64,000 bases of DNA from Nocardiopsis sp. TSRI0078 (GCF_001905145.1 NZ_LWLB01000023.1:372001-436000), one strand, 5' to 3'. Counted from the stretch's first letter, positions 32,728-42,981 are shown. Notes: generated by a model not told the origin, from the letters alone. A program made the numbers and translations.

Positions 32728-35700
32728 GTCCAACGACGCACTCTTCCCCAACCCCAACGGCGAGCAGACCGCGCTCGACACCTCCACCACCACGGCCAAG
32801 GACACCGACTCCCCCACCGCGAAGAAGCCCACCAAGGCCGAACTCCGCGCCGCTCAGAACGCCACCCGTGACGCCGAACTCGCTGCCACGCTCGACCAGC
32901 CGCAGGAGTTCCCCGAGGCCACCTCCTTCCAGGTGCGCGGCGAACTCCAGCACTTCCTGGAGCGCGACCTCCTCGGTCCCTGGGACGGCCCCACCGAGGA
33001 GATCCCCCGGCGCTACTCCGGCCCGCGCGAGCGCTACCTCGTCGGCATGCTCGGCCCCCGCCACCAGACGCCCGTCTCCTCCCGGGACGCCGCCGACCAG
33101 CTCATGGACTCCGACGCCGAGGCCGACGGCAACGCCTCCGGCGAGGAGGCCGGTGAGCTGCCCGAGAAGACCAGCCCCCAGAACCTGGGCCACATGTGGG
33201 CCTCCACCATGGGCCTGTCCTTCTCCGTGCCCGCCGACACCACCTCCGTGCACGTGCGCGCCGCCTGGGGCCAGTACGCCCGCAAGACCGTGGAGACCGA
33301 AGAGGGCAAGAAGCGCAGCGCCTGGACGCGCGAGCCCAAGGAGTACGAGGTCGATGTCGACCTCACCCGCGGCCCCGACTTCAAGCACGGGCTGACCGAC
33401 CCCGACCCCGACTCCCCCTGCGTCTACCTGGCCGTGGCCGTGCGCGAGGACCGCGACGGCCTCCCCCGCCGCACGGTCGAACTCAACCTGGTCAACAACC
33501 GCATCCCCGTCCACCCCAACGGGGACACCATGTGGCTGTTCCAGGCCCGGATGTCGGTCACCGCCCTGGACGGCGCCTCCCCCGTCTTCCTGCCCGTGGA
33601 CGACCCCCTCACCGACACCTCCCCCGCCTCCGAGGACCCCGAGGAGCTGCACCTGCGGCTGCTCTACCGGGACCTACTCAAGTACGCCGACGGGCGCAAC
33701 GTCGCCGTGGACGCCGAGGTGGCCGAGGGCGCGCGCCGCGCGCACCGGCTGACCACCACCTGGCTGCCGTACCACGACGTTCCCGCCACCACGGCTGCCG
33801 TGGGCGCGGGTTCGGCGCTGGCCTCGGCCCAGCTGTCCATGGACGTGCTGGCCTCGCCCGAGACCGGCACCGACGCGCTGCGCGCGGGTCTGCTGCCGCT
33901 CGCCGAGGGCTACTCCGCCTGGCTGGACGGGCGCGAGGCGGCCTCCGCCGACCTGCCCGAGGCGCTGCGCCCGACCGCCGAGACGGCCGTGTTCAAGGCC
34001 CGGCGTGCCGCCGAGCGCATCCGCGCAGGTGTCGACCTGCTCACCGACCCCGCCCATCCCCGGCACGGAGAGGCGTTGAAGGCGTTCCGGTTCGCCAACC
34101 GGGCCATGGCCGACCAGCGCCGCCACAGCGAGATCTCCCGGCTGCGCGAGGACCCCGAGGTCTCCTACGCCCAGGCGGAGAGGGCCGTGCGCGGGCGGGG
34201 CGCGTCCGCCGCGTCCTGGCGCCCCTTCCAGCTGGCGTTCGTGCTGCTCAACCTTCCGGCCATCACCGACCCCGACCACGACGAGCGGGCCGCCTCCCCC
34301 GAGGCGACCGTGGACCTTCTGTTCTTCCCCACCGGTGGTGGCAAGACCGAGGCCTACCTGGGTCTGACCGCCTTCACCTTCGCCATCCGGCGCCTCCAGG
34401 GCGTGGTGGGCACGGGCGTGGACGCCCGCGACGGCGGCGACGGGGTGGCGGTGCTCATGCGCTACACCCTGCGCCTGCTCACCGCCCAGCAGTTCCAGCG
34501 GGCCGCGGCCCTGGTGTGCGCGGCCGAGGTGCAGCGCGCCGAGGACCCCGCCACGTGGGGCGAGCGCCCCTTCCGGATCGGCCTGTGGGTGGGCGGCGGC
34601 GTCTCGCCCAACTGGTTCGGCGAGGCCGAGAAGCAGATCGCCGAGGCCCGCGAGCGGGGCCGGGGCGAGCGCGCCAACGTGCTCCAGACCCTGTCGTGCC
34701 CGTGGTGCGGCACCAAGCTCCAGGCCCACCGGGACCTGGACCCGCGCGAGGACACCCGGCGGGTACTTCTGTTCTGCGCCAACGGCGAGGGGGCGGACGC
34801 CTGCCCGTTCTCCGAGCGCCGCTCGGCGGAGGGTCTGCCCATCCTCACCGTGGACGAGGAGATCTACCGGCTCGCGCCGAGCCTGCTCATCGCCACCGTG
34901 GACAAGCTCGCGCAGCTGCCCTGGCGGGGGTTCGCCGGGATGCTGTTCGGGCGGGTGGGCCAGTACTGCCCCCGGCACGGGTACCGCCACCCCGACCTGG
35001 ACGAGAAGACCGGGTGCCGGGGCCGCCACAACGCCAAGGGCGGCCTGCCCAAGGCCGAGAGCGTCCCGGTGCGGCGGCTGCGCCCGCCGGACCTGATCAT
35101 CCAGGACGAGCTGCACCTGATCGCGGGGGCGCTGGGCACCACCGTGGGCCTGTTCGAGGCGGCGGTGGACGAGCTGACCTCGTGGACCACCCCATCGGGC
35201 AGGCGGACCTCGCCCAAGATCGTGGCCTCCACCGCCACCACCAAGCGCGCCCGCGAGCAGGTGCGCGGGGTGTTCGGTCGGGGCCTGGAGGTGTTCCCGC
35301 CGCAGGTGACGGAGGTGACCGACACCTTCTTCTCCACCCAGGTCGAGGTCACCCCCGCCAACCCGGGGCGGCGCTACCTGGGCGTGTGCGCGCACGGGGT
35401 GCGGCTGAAGGCCGCCGAGATCCGCCTGGCGGAGATCCTCGCGCTGGCCGGGCAGCACCTGTTCGACACCTACGGCGCCCCGGCCGACCCGTACATGACC
35501 ACGGTCGGCTACTTCAACGCCACCCGCGAGCTGGCGGGCATGCGGCGGCACATGGACGACGACGTGACGGTGCGCGCCCGCAGGCACGGGACCGAGCGGG
35601 GCATGCGCAACCGGCTGAGCCGGAGCGGCCGCACGTCGATGTTCCACGTCCAGGAACTGACCTCGCGCATCTCCTCGGCCGACATCAGCGACGTGCTCAA

Positions 35701-36661
35701 ACGCCTGGAGACCGGGTTCGACCCCGAACTGGACACCAGCGAGCGCAGGCGGGCGCTGGCCGCCGCGTGGCGGGAGGCGCGGCGGGCGTGGGAGTCGCGC
35801 TCCTCGGCCTCCCGGCAGGTGGAGCCGCACCCGATGGTGCGGCGCGAGCAGGAGCGCCACCGGGAGGGCCGCGACCCGGTGGACTCGGTGCTGGCCACCT
35901 CCATGCTCCAGGTGGGCGTGGACGTGTCCCGGTTCGGGCTGATGGTGGTGACCGGCCAGCCCAAGAACACCGCCGAGTACATCCAGGCCTCCTCCCGGGT
36001 GGGACGTGACGCCGCCCGGCCGGGCCTGGTGGTGACCCTGTACAACTGGACGCGCCCGCGCGACCTGGGCCACTTCGAGGACTTCGGGTACTACCACGCG
36101 ACCTTCTACCGGCAGGTGGAGGCGCTCAGCGTCACCCCGTTCACCCGGCGGGCCCTGGACCGGGGCACCGCGGCGACGTTCGTGGCGGCGGTGCGCAACG
36201 CGGTCGAGGAGTTCTCCCGCAACGGCGACGCGCACGACGTCGACCTGGACGGGGACGCGGTGGAGGAGGTCGCCGCCCGGATGCTGGCCCGCGCCGAGTT
36301 CGTGGCGGGCGAGCGGGGCCGCGACTACCTGGCCGAGCGGATCAACAGCCTGCGCGACCACTGGAAGCGGGCCCGCACGGGTTCGACCCGGCTGGGGTAC
36401 GAGCGCTCGACCAGGGAGCGCCAGCAGCTGCGCGGGCTGCTGACCAAGCCCGGCGAGGGCTCCTGGGGCGAGACCACCGTGGGCATGTCCATGCGCGAGA
36501 CCGAGAACGAGATCAACCTGCTGGTGTCCGGCGGCGGCGACTTCTTCCGGCCGGTGCTCAACGAGCCGCCGTGGTCGTTCGCGCCGACGAGCGCGCGCGA
36601 CGACGACACCGAGGACGACCAGACCCCGGCCCCGGCCGGGCAGGGGAAGGAGCAGGGCTGA
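32720..36661 (+). CDS. drmA: DISARM helicase DrmA
   Basis: A 1313-residue SF2 helicase of the DrmA family. An N-terminal region includes FLERDLLGPWDGPTEE and RERYLVGMLGPRH. Walker A is FFPTGGGKTEAYLG near residues 537-546, the Walker B variant is IIQDELHLIAG near 795, and the C-lobe has STATTKRA, LQVGVDVSRFG and QASSRVGRD. Between the lobes are cysteine pairs (CPWCGTKL, CANGEGADACPF, YCPRHG) likely to bind zinc. In characterised DISARM, DrmA and DrmB form a DNA-bound complex. The start at 32720 overlaps the drmMI stop by eight bases, and the stop shares one base with the drmB start (TGATG). Confidence 0.93.
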   Translation: MSESNDALFPNPNGEQTALDTSTTTAKDTDSPTAKKPTKAELRAAQNATRDAELAATLDQPQEFPEATSFQVRGELQHFLERDLLGPWDGPTEEIPRRYSGPRERYLVGMLGPRHQTPVSSRDAADQLMDSDAEADGNASGEEAGELPEKTSPQNLGHMWASTMGLSFSVPADTTSVHVRAAWGQYARKTVETEEGKKRSAWTREPKEYEVDVDLTRGPDFKHGLTDPDPDSPCVYLAVAVREDRDGLPRRTVELNLVNNRIPVHPNGDTMWLFQARMSVTALDGASPVFLPVDDPLTDTSPASEDPEELHLRLLYRDLLKYADGRNVAVDAEVAEGARRAHRLTTTWLPYHDVPATTAAVGAGSALASAQLSMDVLASPETGTDALRAGLLPLAEGYSAWLDGREAASADLPEALRPTAETAVFKARRAAERIRAGVDLLTDPAHPRHGEALKAFRFANRAMADQRRHSEISRLREDPEVSYAQAERAVRGRGASAASWRPFQLAFVLLNLPAITDPDHDERAASPEATVDLLFFPTGGGKTEAYLGLTAFTFAIRRLQGVVGTGVDARDGGDGVAVLMRYTLRLLTAQQFQRAAALVCAAEVQRAEDPATWGERPFRIGLWVGGGVSPNWFGEAEKQIAEARERGRGERANVLQTLSCPWCGTKLQAHRDLDPREDTRRVLLFCANGEGADACPFSERRSAEGLPILTVDEEIYRLAPSLLIATVDKLAQLPWRGFAGMLFGRVGQYCPRHGYRHPDLDEKTGCRGRHNAKGGLPKAESVPVRRLRPPDLIIQDELHLIAGALGTTVGLFEAAVDELTSWTTPSGRRTSPKIVASTATTKRAREQVRGVFGRGLEVFPPQVTEVTDTFFSTQVEVTPANPGRRYLGVCAHGVRLKAAEIRLAEILALAGQHLFDTYGAPADPYMTTVGYFNATRELAGMRRHMDDDVTVRARRHGTERGMRNRLSRSGRTSMFHVQELTSRISSADISDVLKRLETGFDPELDTSERRRALAAAWREARRAWESRSSASRQVEPHPMVRREQERHREGRDPVDSVLATSMLQVGVDVSRFGLMVVTGQPKNTAEYIQASSRVGRDAARPGLVVTLYNWTRPRDLGHFEDFGYYHATFYRQVEALSVTPFTRRALDRGTAATFVAAVRNAVEEFSRNGDAHDVDLDGDAVEEVAARMLARAEFVAGERGRDYLAERINSLRDHWKRARTGSTRLGYERSTRERQQLRGLLTKPGEGSWGETTVGMSMRETENEINLLVSGGGDFFRPVLNEPPWSFAPTSARDDDTEDDQTPAPAGQGKEQG

Positions 36662-38574
36662 TGCACAGCGAGACGCACCGGCGCAGGGTCGGTTCGGTCC
36701 GGCCCAGCCACCTGATGTTCACCAGCGGCGTGGGATCGCTGGTGGACCTGCCCAACTTCGCGGTGCTGGTGCGCGGGCTGGACGACTGGAACCACACCCA
36801 CGCCTACGGCTGGGAGCCCATCGTCGAGCCGCGCCTGCTCCGGGTGATCCAGGAACAGCCCGGCAACCACAACGTGAAGGAGCTGCGTCCGGCCCCGTGG
36901 ACCGAGGGGCTGGAGCGCGATCCCGGCGGTCCCGCCGCCCGGGTGGGGGTGCCCACCACCCCGTTCCCGTCGTGGTTCCGCTGCACCGCCTGCGACGAGC
37001 TGGTCAACCTGGACTCGGGGATGCTCTCCTTCGAGAACACCAACCCGCGCAGGCCGCATGAAGCCCGGTTCGTCCACAACGTCGGCAAGCACAAGAGGGC
37101 CAAGCCGCTGGCGGTCCCGGCCCGCTTCGTGCTGGCGTGCACCGACGGCCACCTGGACGAGTTCCCCTACGTGCACTTCGTGCACCGCGGCCAGGACTGC
37201 GCCAAGGCCGAGAAGCCGTTGCTGAGGATGGAGGACCGGGGCGGCAACGTCGGCGCGAACGTGGAGCTGACCTGCGTCAACTGCGATGAGCACCGCAACA
37301 TGCGCGACGCGGGCGGCGAGCGGGGCAAGGAGAACCTGCCGCTGTGCCGGGGACGCCACCCCCACCTGGGCACCTTCGACCCCGACGGGTGCGGCAAGAG
37401 TCCCAAGACCCTGGTGCTGGGCGCCTCCAACCAGTGGTTCTCGGAGCTTCTGTCGACGCTGGCGGTCCCCTCCGAGCAGGGCACCGGCGAGCTGGACTCC
37501 CTGGTGGAGAAGTTCTGGGACATGCTGGAGGAGAGCCCCAAGGACCAGTACAAGGTGCTGCGCCAGTTCGCCCCGCCCATGCGCGACCACTTCGGCAAGT
37601 GGGACGACGACACCGTGCACGAGGCGGTGGAGCGGCGCCGCGCGGTCCTGTCCGGGCAGGCCGGGGGCGATGAGGACGACGCGCCCTCGGGCCACCAGGC
37701 CCTGCGCACCGCCGAGTGGAGGGCCCTGTCGGCCGCCGACACCCACGAGCCCCACCCCGACTTCACGCTGCGCCGCCCGGACGGCGGCGTGCCCGAGGAG
37801 CTACGGGGCGTGTTCGCCGACGTGGTGCAGGCCGAGCGGCTGCGCGAGGTGCGGGTGCTGACCGGGTTCACCCGCCTGGACTCCCCCGACCTGGACGACC
37901 CGATGATGGTGCAGACGGTGCGCCTGTCGCGCGAGGCGCCCACGTGGCTTCCGGCCAGCGAGGTGCGCGGGGAGGGCGTCTTCCTGCGGGTGGGCGAGGA
38001 CCTGCTCTCGGCCTGGGAGAAGCGGGTGGCCGAGAGCCACGCCCTGGAACTGCACCGGGAGGCCTACGGCACCTTCCGGGAGAAGCGCTACTCCGACCGG
38101 GTGGGGTCGGGCTTCGAGCGGATGCGGCACTGGCCGGGCGCGCGCTACGTCGCCCTGCACACCCTGTCGCACCTGCTGATCCGCACCATCGCCCTGGACT
38201 GCGGGTACAACGCGGCGAGCCTGTCCGAGCGGGTCTACGCCGGGACCGAGGACGACCCGCGCGGGGGCATCCTCATCTACACGGCGGTGCCCGACGCCGA
38301 GGGGACCCTGGGCGGGCTGGTGTCGCAGGCCGAACCGGACCGGCTGGTGTACCTGGTGCGCAAGGCGCTGCGCGGGGCCATGCGGTGCTCCTCCGACCCC
38401 CTGTGCGCCGAGCGGCTGCCGCAGGCGAACGCGGACTTCCTGCACGGGGCGGCCTGCCACGTGTGCCTGTTCGTGTCCGAGACCACCTGTGAGCGCGGCA
38501 ACCGGTTCCTGGACCGCAGGTTCGTGGTCCCGGTGGGCGATCCGGACCTGGCCCTCTACCCTGAGCTTCCGTGA
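36661..38574 (+). CDS. drmB: DISARM protein DrmB (DUF1998)
   Basis: A 637-residue DUF1998-containing protein. It starts RRRVGSVRPSHLMFTSGVGS, a typical DrmB opening. It is rich in cysteine motifs: FRCTACDELV, LACTDGHLDEFPY, LTCVNCDEH, LPLCRGRH and a C-terminal CSSDPLCAE ... ACHVCLFVSETTCERGNRFL, consistent with several zinc sites. DrmB partners DrmA in DNA binding. I use the ATG at 36661, which overlaps the drmA stop, rather than the track's longer start. The stop overlaps the drmC GTG as GTGA. No irregularities are seen. Confidence 0.93.
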   Translation: MHSETHRRRVGSVRPSHLMFTSGVGSLVDLPNFAVLVRGLDDWNHTHAYGWEPIVEPRLLRVIQEQPGNHNVKELRPAPWTEGLERDPGGPAARVGVPTTPFPSWFRCTACDELVNLDSGMLSFENTNPRRPHEARFVHNVGKHKRAKPLAVPARFVLACTDGHLDEFPYVHFVHRGQDCAKAEKPLLRMEDRGGNVGANVELTCVNCDEHRNMRDAGGERGKENLPLCRGRHPHLGTFDPDGCGKSPKTLVLGASNQWFSELLSTLAVPSEQGTGELDSLVEKFWDMLEESPKDQYKVLRQFAPPMRDHFGKWDDDTVHEAVERRRAVLSGQAGGDEDDAPSGHQALRTAEWRALSAADTHEPHPDFTLRRPDGGVPEELRGVFADVVQAERLREVRVLTGFTRLDSPDLDDPMMVQTVRLSREAPTWLPASEVRGEGVFLRVGEDLLSAWEKRVAESHALELHREAYGTFREKRYSDRVGSGFERMRHWPGARYVALHTLSHLLIRTIALDCGYNAASLSERVYAGTEDDPRGGILIYTAVPDAEGTLGGLVSQAEPDRLVYLVRKALRGAMRCSSDPLCAERLPQANADFLHGAACHVCLFVSETTCERGNRFLDRRFVVPVGDPDLALYPELP

Positions 38575-39347
38575 CACATCCCTTGGAACACATGTCCTTC
38601 GAGGAGGCCGCCGCGGCGGCCTCCTCCGCCCTGGGCCCGGCCGCCCTGCGCGAGGCGGCCTCGCTGCTGGCCGACGGCTGGCCCGACCAGGCCGTCCTGG
38701 GATCGGTGCGCGACCGGGAGGCGGTGGCGCCGCTGCTGTCCTCCCGCGCCCGGGAGGGCGTGCCCGCCGCCGAGGCCGCCGCGTTCCTGCGCGGGCTGGC
38801 CTCCGGGCACGCCGCCGCGTCGGGCGCGGTGTCGGTGGAGACGGTGTGGACCGGGCCCTCCAGCCACTCGGTTCCGGTGCGCTCCACCGCCCAGGCGCTG
38901 CTGGAGGTGGTGGACGAGGCCCGTGAGGAACTGGTGCTGATGACCTACTCCGCGCGGCGGCGTGAGGACATCCGCGAGGCGCTGGCCCGGGCCGTGGAAC
39001 GGGGGGTGTCGGTGTCGGCGGTGGTGGAGACCCTGGCCGGCGCCGGTGGCGCGATGAGCGGTGAGGAGCCCGGGCAGGCCTTCACCGGGATCGAGGGTGT
39101 GCGGCTGTGGCACTGGCCGACCGGGCGGCGCGGGGCCCGGGGCGCCAAGATGCACGGCAAGCTCGCCGTGGCCGACCGCCGGGTGCTGCTGGTCTCCAGC
39201 GCCAACCTCACCCAGTCGGGGGTGGCGACCAACATGGAGGCGGGGCTGCTGGTCAGGGGCGGGGCCACGCCGCGCCGGGTGGCCGAGCACGTCGCCGAAC
39301 TCCAGGCGCGGGGCGTGCTCGCGCCGGTGCGCGTGGGGGGTGCGTGA
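38571..39347 (+). CDS. drmC: DISARM phospholipase D-like protein DrmC
   Basis: A 258-residue PLD-superfamily protein with one HKD motif, MHGKLAVADRRVLLVSSANL near residues 198-217, as in DrmC. PLD proteins with a single motif act as dimers, and the family includes nucleases such as Nuc and BfiI. In the published Bacillus DISARM, drmC was dispensable for protection, so its role is uncertain. The start is a GTG at 38571, overlapping the drmB stop. The stop overlaps the start of the next methylase gene, so translation continues into genes that are not part of the described class 1 core. Confidence 0.92.
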   Translation: MTHPLEHMSFEEAAAAASSALGPAALREAASLLADGWPDQAVLGSVRDREAVAPLLSSRAREGVPAAEAAAFLRGLASGHAAASGAVSVETVWTGPSSHSVPVRSTAQALLEVVDEAREELVLMTYSARRREDIREALARAVERGVSVSAVVETLAGAGGAMSGEEPGQAFTGIEGVRLWHWPTGRRGARGAKMHGKLAVADRRVLLVSSANLTQSGVATNMEAGLLVRGGATPRRVAEHVAELQARGVLAPVRVGGA

Positions 39348-41227
39348 TGGGCGCCGGGAGCGGCGGCGGCGAGCGCGCGTCGCGGGCCCTGGTGGGTCCG
39401 GCCGACATCGCGCGGCTGGCCGGTGTGCGCAGGCCCGCGGTGAGCAACTGGCGGCGGCGCTTCGACGACTTCCCCCGCCAGGTGGACGGCACCTCCGCCA
39501 ACCCGCTGTTCGCGCTGGAGGCGGTACGCGCGTGGTGCCGCGAGCACGGCAAGGCCTTCGAGGCCGACCGGACCGATCTGCTGTGGCAGCGGGTGCGCAC
39601 CGAGGTCCCGGACGTGCGGCTCACGGAGTTCCTGGCCTACGCGGGGCGGCTGCTCACCGACCTGCTGCCCGTGGGATCCAGGCCGGAGGGGATCCCCGAG
39701 GAGTGGGTGGACCTGGCCGGGGAGGTCCTGGCCGGAGACGAACCCGAGCCGGTGTTCAAGGAGCTGTGCGCGCGCCTGGTCCGGGAGCGGGGCCGGGCCG
39801 AGACCCCCTCGGAGGTGGCCGCGTGGATGGCGGAGCTCGCCGGGATCGGTGAGGGCGCCAGCGTGCTCGATCCGGCGTGCGGCACGGGTGTGCTGCTGAC
39901 GGCCGCGCGGCGGCGCGGCGCCTCGACCCTGCTCGGCCAGGACAGCGACCCCGACGCGCTGCACATCGCGACCGCCCTGCTGACCGTCGCGCACGGGGTG
40001 AGCGCCACGGCCGCGGGCGACTCGCTGCGCTCCCCGGAGTTCGCGCGTTCCCGGGTGGACGCCGTGCTGTGCGACCCGCCCTTCCGGGACCGCGAGTGGG
40101 GCTACGAGGAGCTCGCCGACGACCCCCGGTGGGTGTACGGGCTGCCGCCCCGGGGTGAGGGCGAACTGGCGTGGGTGCAGCACTGCCTGTCGCGGGTGCG
40201 GCCCGGCGGGCGGGTGGTGGTCCTGCTGCCCGCCTCGGTGGCCTACCGGCCGGGCGGGCGGCGGATCCGCGCGAACCTGCTGAGGGCGGGCGCGCTGCGC
40301 GCCGTGCTGGAGGTGCCCGGCGGCGCGGGCGCGGAGCCGGGACGCCACGTGTGGGTGCTGGTGCGCCCGGAGGAGGCGCGGGGCACCGGTGACGGGGTTC
40401 TGCTGGTCGGTTCGGCGGACCAGGCCGAGTCGGCTCGGGTGTGGGAGGACTTCGCCGACGGGAAGCCGGTGCCCCCCGGTCCGCACCGGATGGTGGCCGA
40501 GGTCGGCCCGCTCCTGGACGAGGAGGTGGACCTGCGGCCCTCACGGCACCTGGACGAGGCGTCCAGGAGCGGCGCCGCCGTCCGCTACCCGGCCCTGCTG
40601 GGCGAGTTCGCCGACCTCCTGGACCAGGTGCGCGCGCTCTCGCGCGCACTGGAGTTGGCGTCGGCCGGGGACACCCCCATGACCACGGTCGGCGCGTTGG
40701 TGGACGCGGGCGCCGTCGAGCTGCACCGCGCGCCGATGGCGATGGGCACCGAGAGCGGTGACGTGCCGGTGCTGACCGTGCGCGACGTGCGCTCCGGAGG
40801 CGGGCCGAGCGGCCGGTGCGACCGGGTGCCCGGACTGGTGATGCTCCGGTACGGGGACGTGGTGGTGGCCGAGACGGTCCGTGACGCGCCCGTGCGCGTG
40901 GTGGAGGAGGGCGGTACCGCGCTGGGGCCGCGCCTGCTGGCGCTGCGACCGGTGTGGGGGCGCACCGACCCGGGTTTCCTCGCCGGTGCGGTGGGGACCG
41001 AGGCCGTCTCCTCCTCCCGCACCTCCAGCGGCCGGGCCGACGTGCGCTCGCTGCGCCTGCCGGATCTGTCGCTGGAGGAGCAGCACGTCCACGCGCGCGC
41101 CTGGGAGCGTCTGGCGCACAACCGGGAACTCCTGGAACGGGTCGCGGGGCTGGGAGGGCGGCTGGCAGAGTTGGGGAGCCGGGGGCTTCGGGAAGGCGAG
41201 TTGCGACCGCGGGAGTCAGGGACATGA
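39347..41227 (+). CDS. N6-adenine DNA methylase with N-terminal helix-turn-helix
   Basis: A 626-residue HsdM-like methylase. Residues about 18-60 are a MerR-like or phage-type DNA-binding helix (DIARLAGVRRPAVSNWRRRF). The AdoMet motif I is VLDPACGTGVLLTAA near residues 173-187, and motif IV is CDPPF near 242-246, where Asp replaces the common Asn. A variable C-terminal domain of about 250 residues should provide sequence recognition. It begins at ATG 39347 (or GTG 39344), overlapping the drmC stop, and ends with ATGA into the kinase. It lacks a nuclease motif. It is a second methylase inside the DISARM transcription unit; whether it serves DISARM or the following genes cannot be told. Confidence 0.85.
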   Translation: MGAGSGGGERASRALVGPADIARLAGVRRPAVSNWRRRFDDFPRQVDGTSANPLFALEAVRAWCREHGKAFEADRTDLLWQRVRTEVPDVRLTEFLAYAGRLLTDLLPVGSRPEGIPEEWVDLAGEVLAGDEPEPVFKELCARLVRERGRAETPSEVAAWMAELAGIGEGASVLDPACGTGVLLTAARRRGASTLLGQDSDPDALHIATALLTVAHGVSATAAGDSLRSPEFARSRVDAVLCDPPFRDREWGYEELADDPRWVYGLPPRGEGELAWVQHCLSRVRPGGRVVVLLPASVAYRPGGRRIRANLLRAGALRAVLEVPGGAGAEPGRHVWVLVRPEEARGTGDGVLLVGSADQAESARVWEDFADGKPVPPGPHRMVAEVGPLLDEEVDLRPSRHLDEASRSGAAVRYPALLGEFADLLDQVRALSRALELASAGDTPMTTVGALVDAGAVELHRAPMAMGTESGDVPVLTVRDVRSGGGPSGRCDRVPGLVMLRYGDVVVAETVRDAPVRVVEEGGTALGPRLLALRPVWGRTDPGFLAGAVGTEAVSSSRTSSGRADVRSLRLPDLSLEEQHVHARAWERLAHNRELLERVAGLGGRLAELGSRGLREGELRPRESGT

Positions 41228-42915
41228 GCGGATCGGCGCCGGGAAAGCGCCTGTTGGAAGGACGCTACGAGCTCAACACCACGCCGCTCGGGCGCGGCGG
41301 CATGGGCGAGGTCTACGAGGGCAACGACACCCGCCTGCTCCGTGAGGTGGCGGTCAAGTTCATCCGCTTCCCCGCCGACGCCGGCGACGACGAGCGCGCC
41401 GAGATGGTGCAGCGGTTCGTGCGCGAGTCGCGGATCACCGCGGGGCTCCAGCACCCGGGCGTCCCGGCGGTCTTCGACGCGGGCGCCGACGAGGACAAGC
41501 GCCCCTACCTGGTGATGCAGCGGGTCCACGGGGTGAGCGTCACCGACCTGGTCGCCGAGCAGGAACGCCTGTCGGTGGGCTGGGCGGCGGGGATCGCGGC
41601 CCAGGTGTGCTCGGTACTGGCCGCCGCGCACCGGGCCTCACTGGTGCACCGGGACCTGAAGCCGGGCAACCTGATGCTGGAGGCGGACGGGACGGTGAAG
41701 GTCCTGGACTTCGGGCTGGCCGTGATGCTGGACCGCGGTGAGGCCTCCCAGATCACCCGGACCGGCCAGAGCCCGGGCACCCCCGAGTACATGGCGCCCG
41801 AGCAGCTGATGACGGGCAGGGCCAACCAGCGCAGCGACCTGTACGCGCTGGGCTGCGTCCTGCACGAGATGCTCACCGGGCAGCGGCTGTTCACCGCCTC
41901 CACGCCCTTCGCCGTGGCGTCCAAGCAGACCACCGAGCGTCCCGCCGATGTGCGGGACCTGTGCCCGGAGGTCCCCGGGGCGCTGGCGGAGGTGGTCACC
42001 GCCCTGTTGGAGAAGCACCCCGAGGACCGGCCCGCCGACGCGGTGGAGGTGTACGGCAGGCTGATCGGTTTCGTGGACGCGCCGGAGTCGATCCCCGGGG
42101 TGCTCCACCCGCCCTCGCGGCCCAACCCGCACCTGATGTACGGCAGGGCGCTGTCCCGGGTCATCCGCCAGACCCCGGCGGAGGGGGCCGCTCCGGCGGG
42201 CGGGGGTTCCGCCGCGGCTGGAACGGCTCGGGACGGCGGCACGGTTCCGGCCGACGGGTCGGCGGATTCCGCCGGGCGTCCCGCACCCGGGGAGGTGTCC
42301 CGGGGAGCGGAGACGACCGGGGCGTCCCCGGAGGACGGGGGGTCCGGGCCCCGGAGGGAGGACCTGCGCAGGGCACGCACCAGGGCCGCCGAACTGGTGG
42401 GTTCCGCCCGGTACCGGCAGGCCGCCGCCACGCTGCGCGAGGCCGCCGAGCGGGCCTCCTCGGTGTTCGGGCCCACCGACTCCGAGGTGGTGGAGCTGCG
42501 GCTGGAGCAGGCCAACGCCCTGTTCGAGGGCGGCAACTTCCGCCAGGCGGGGCCGCTGTACGCGGAACTGGCCCGGGACCTGGCCCGGGACGCCGGGGAG
42601 GAGGACCAGAGCCTGGTCTTCCGGTGCCGTTTCCAGGACGCCACCTGCCTGGCCATGGGCGGGGACGAGGAACCCGCCCTGAACGGTCTGGCCTCCCTGC
42701 TCGACGACGAGATCGCCGCCTACGGCCCCGAGGACCACCGGCCCCTGGAGCTGCGCCGCCAGATCGGGGTGCTCGAACTGACCCTGGGACGGTTGGCCGA
42801 AGGTGCCCGGACCCTGCGCGAGCTGCGCGCGGACCTGGTGCGCCTGCACGGCGCCGACCACCCGGCCGTCGCCCAGGTCGACGACCTGCTCAAGGAGGCT
42901 CCCTCTCCCGACTGA
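41224..42915 (+). CDS. Soluble Hanks-type Ser/Thr protein kinase with C-terminal TPR-like region
   Basis: A 563-residue kinase. The P-loop is LGRGGMGEVYEG, the ATP lysine is in VAVKF (Lys45), the catalytic loop is HRDLKPGN (Asp144), the metal loop is DFG (Asp162), and GTPEYMAPEQL is the activation segment end, so it looks active. Residues about 310-385 are low-complexity Ala/Gly/Pro. Residues about 385-563 are helical repeats resembling TPRs (LRRARTRAAELVGSARYRQA, LRLEQANALFEGGNFRQAGP). No membrane helix or PASTA domain is present, unlike PknB, so it is cytoplasmic. The start overlaps the methylase stop as ATGA. Targets are unknown; a regulatory or abortive role in defence is inferred. Confidence 0.87.
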   Translation: MSGSAPGKRLLEGRYELNTTPLGRGGMGEVYEGNDTRLLREVAVKFIRFPADAGDDERAEMVQRFVRESRITAGLQHPGVPAVFDAGADEDKRPYLVMQRVHGVSVTDLVAEQERLSVGWAAGIAAQVCSVLAAAHRASLVHRDLKPGNLMLEADGTVKVLDFGLAVMLDRGEASQITRTGQSPGTPEYMAPEQLMTGRANQRSDLYALGCVLHEMLTGQRLFTASTPFAVASKQTTERPADVRDLCPEVPGALAEVVTALLEKHPEDRPADAVEVYGRLIGFVDAPESIPGVLHPPSRPNPHLMYGRALSRVIRQTPAEGAAPAGGGSAAAGTARDGGTVPADGSADSAGRPAPGEVSRGAETTGASPEDGGSGPRREDLRRARTRAAELVGSARYRQAAATLREAAERASSVFGPTDSEVVELRLEQANALFEGGNFRQAGPLYAELARDLARDAGEEDQSLVFRCRFQDATCLAMGGDEEPALNGLASLLDDEIAAYGPEDHRPLELRRQIGVLELTLGRLAEGARTLRELRADLVRLHGADHPAVAQVDDLLKEAPSPD

Positions 42916-42981
42916 CCCCCCACCGCCGTTCCACCCCCTCCCCCGCGCCCCTTCCCCCTCACCGACCACACGAGGTAAGCC

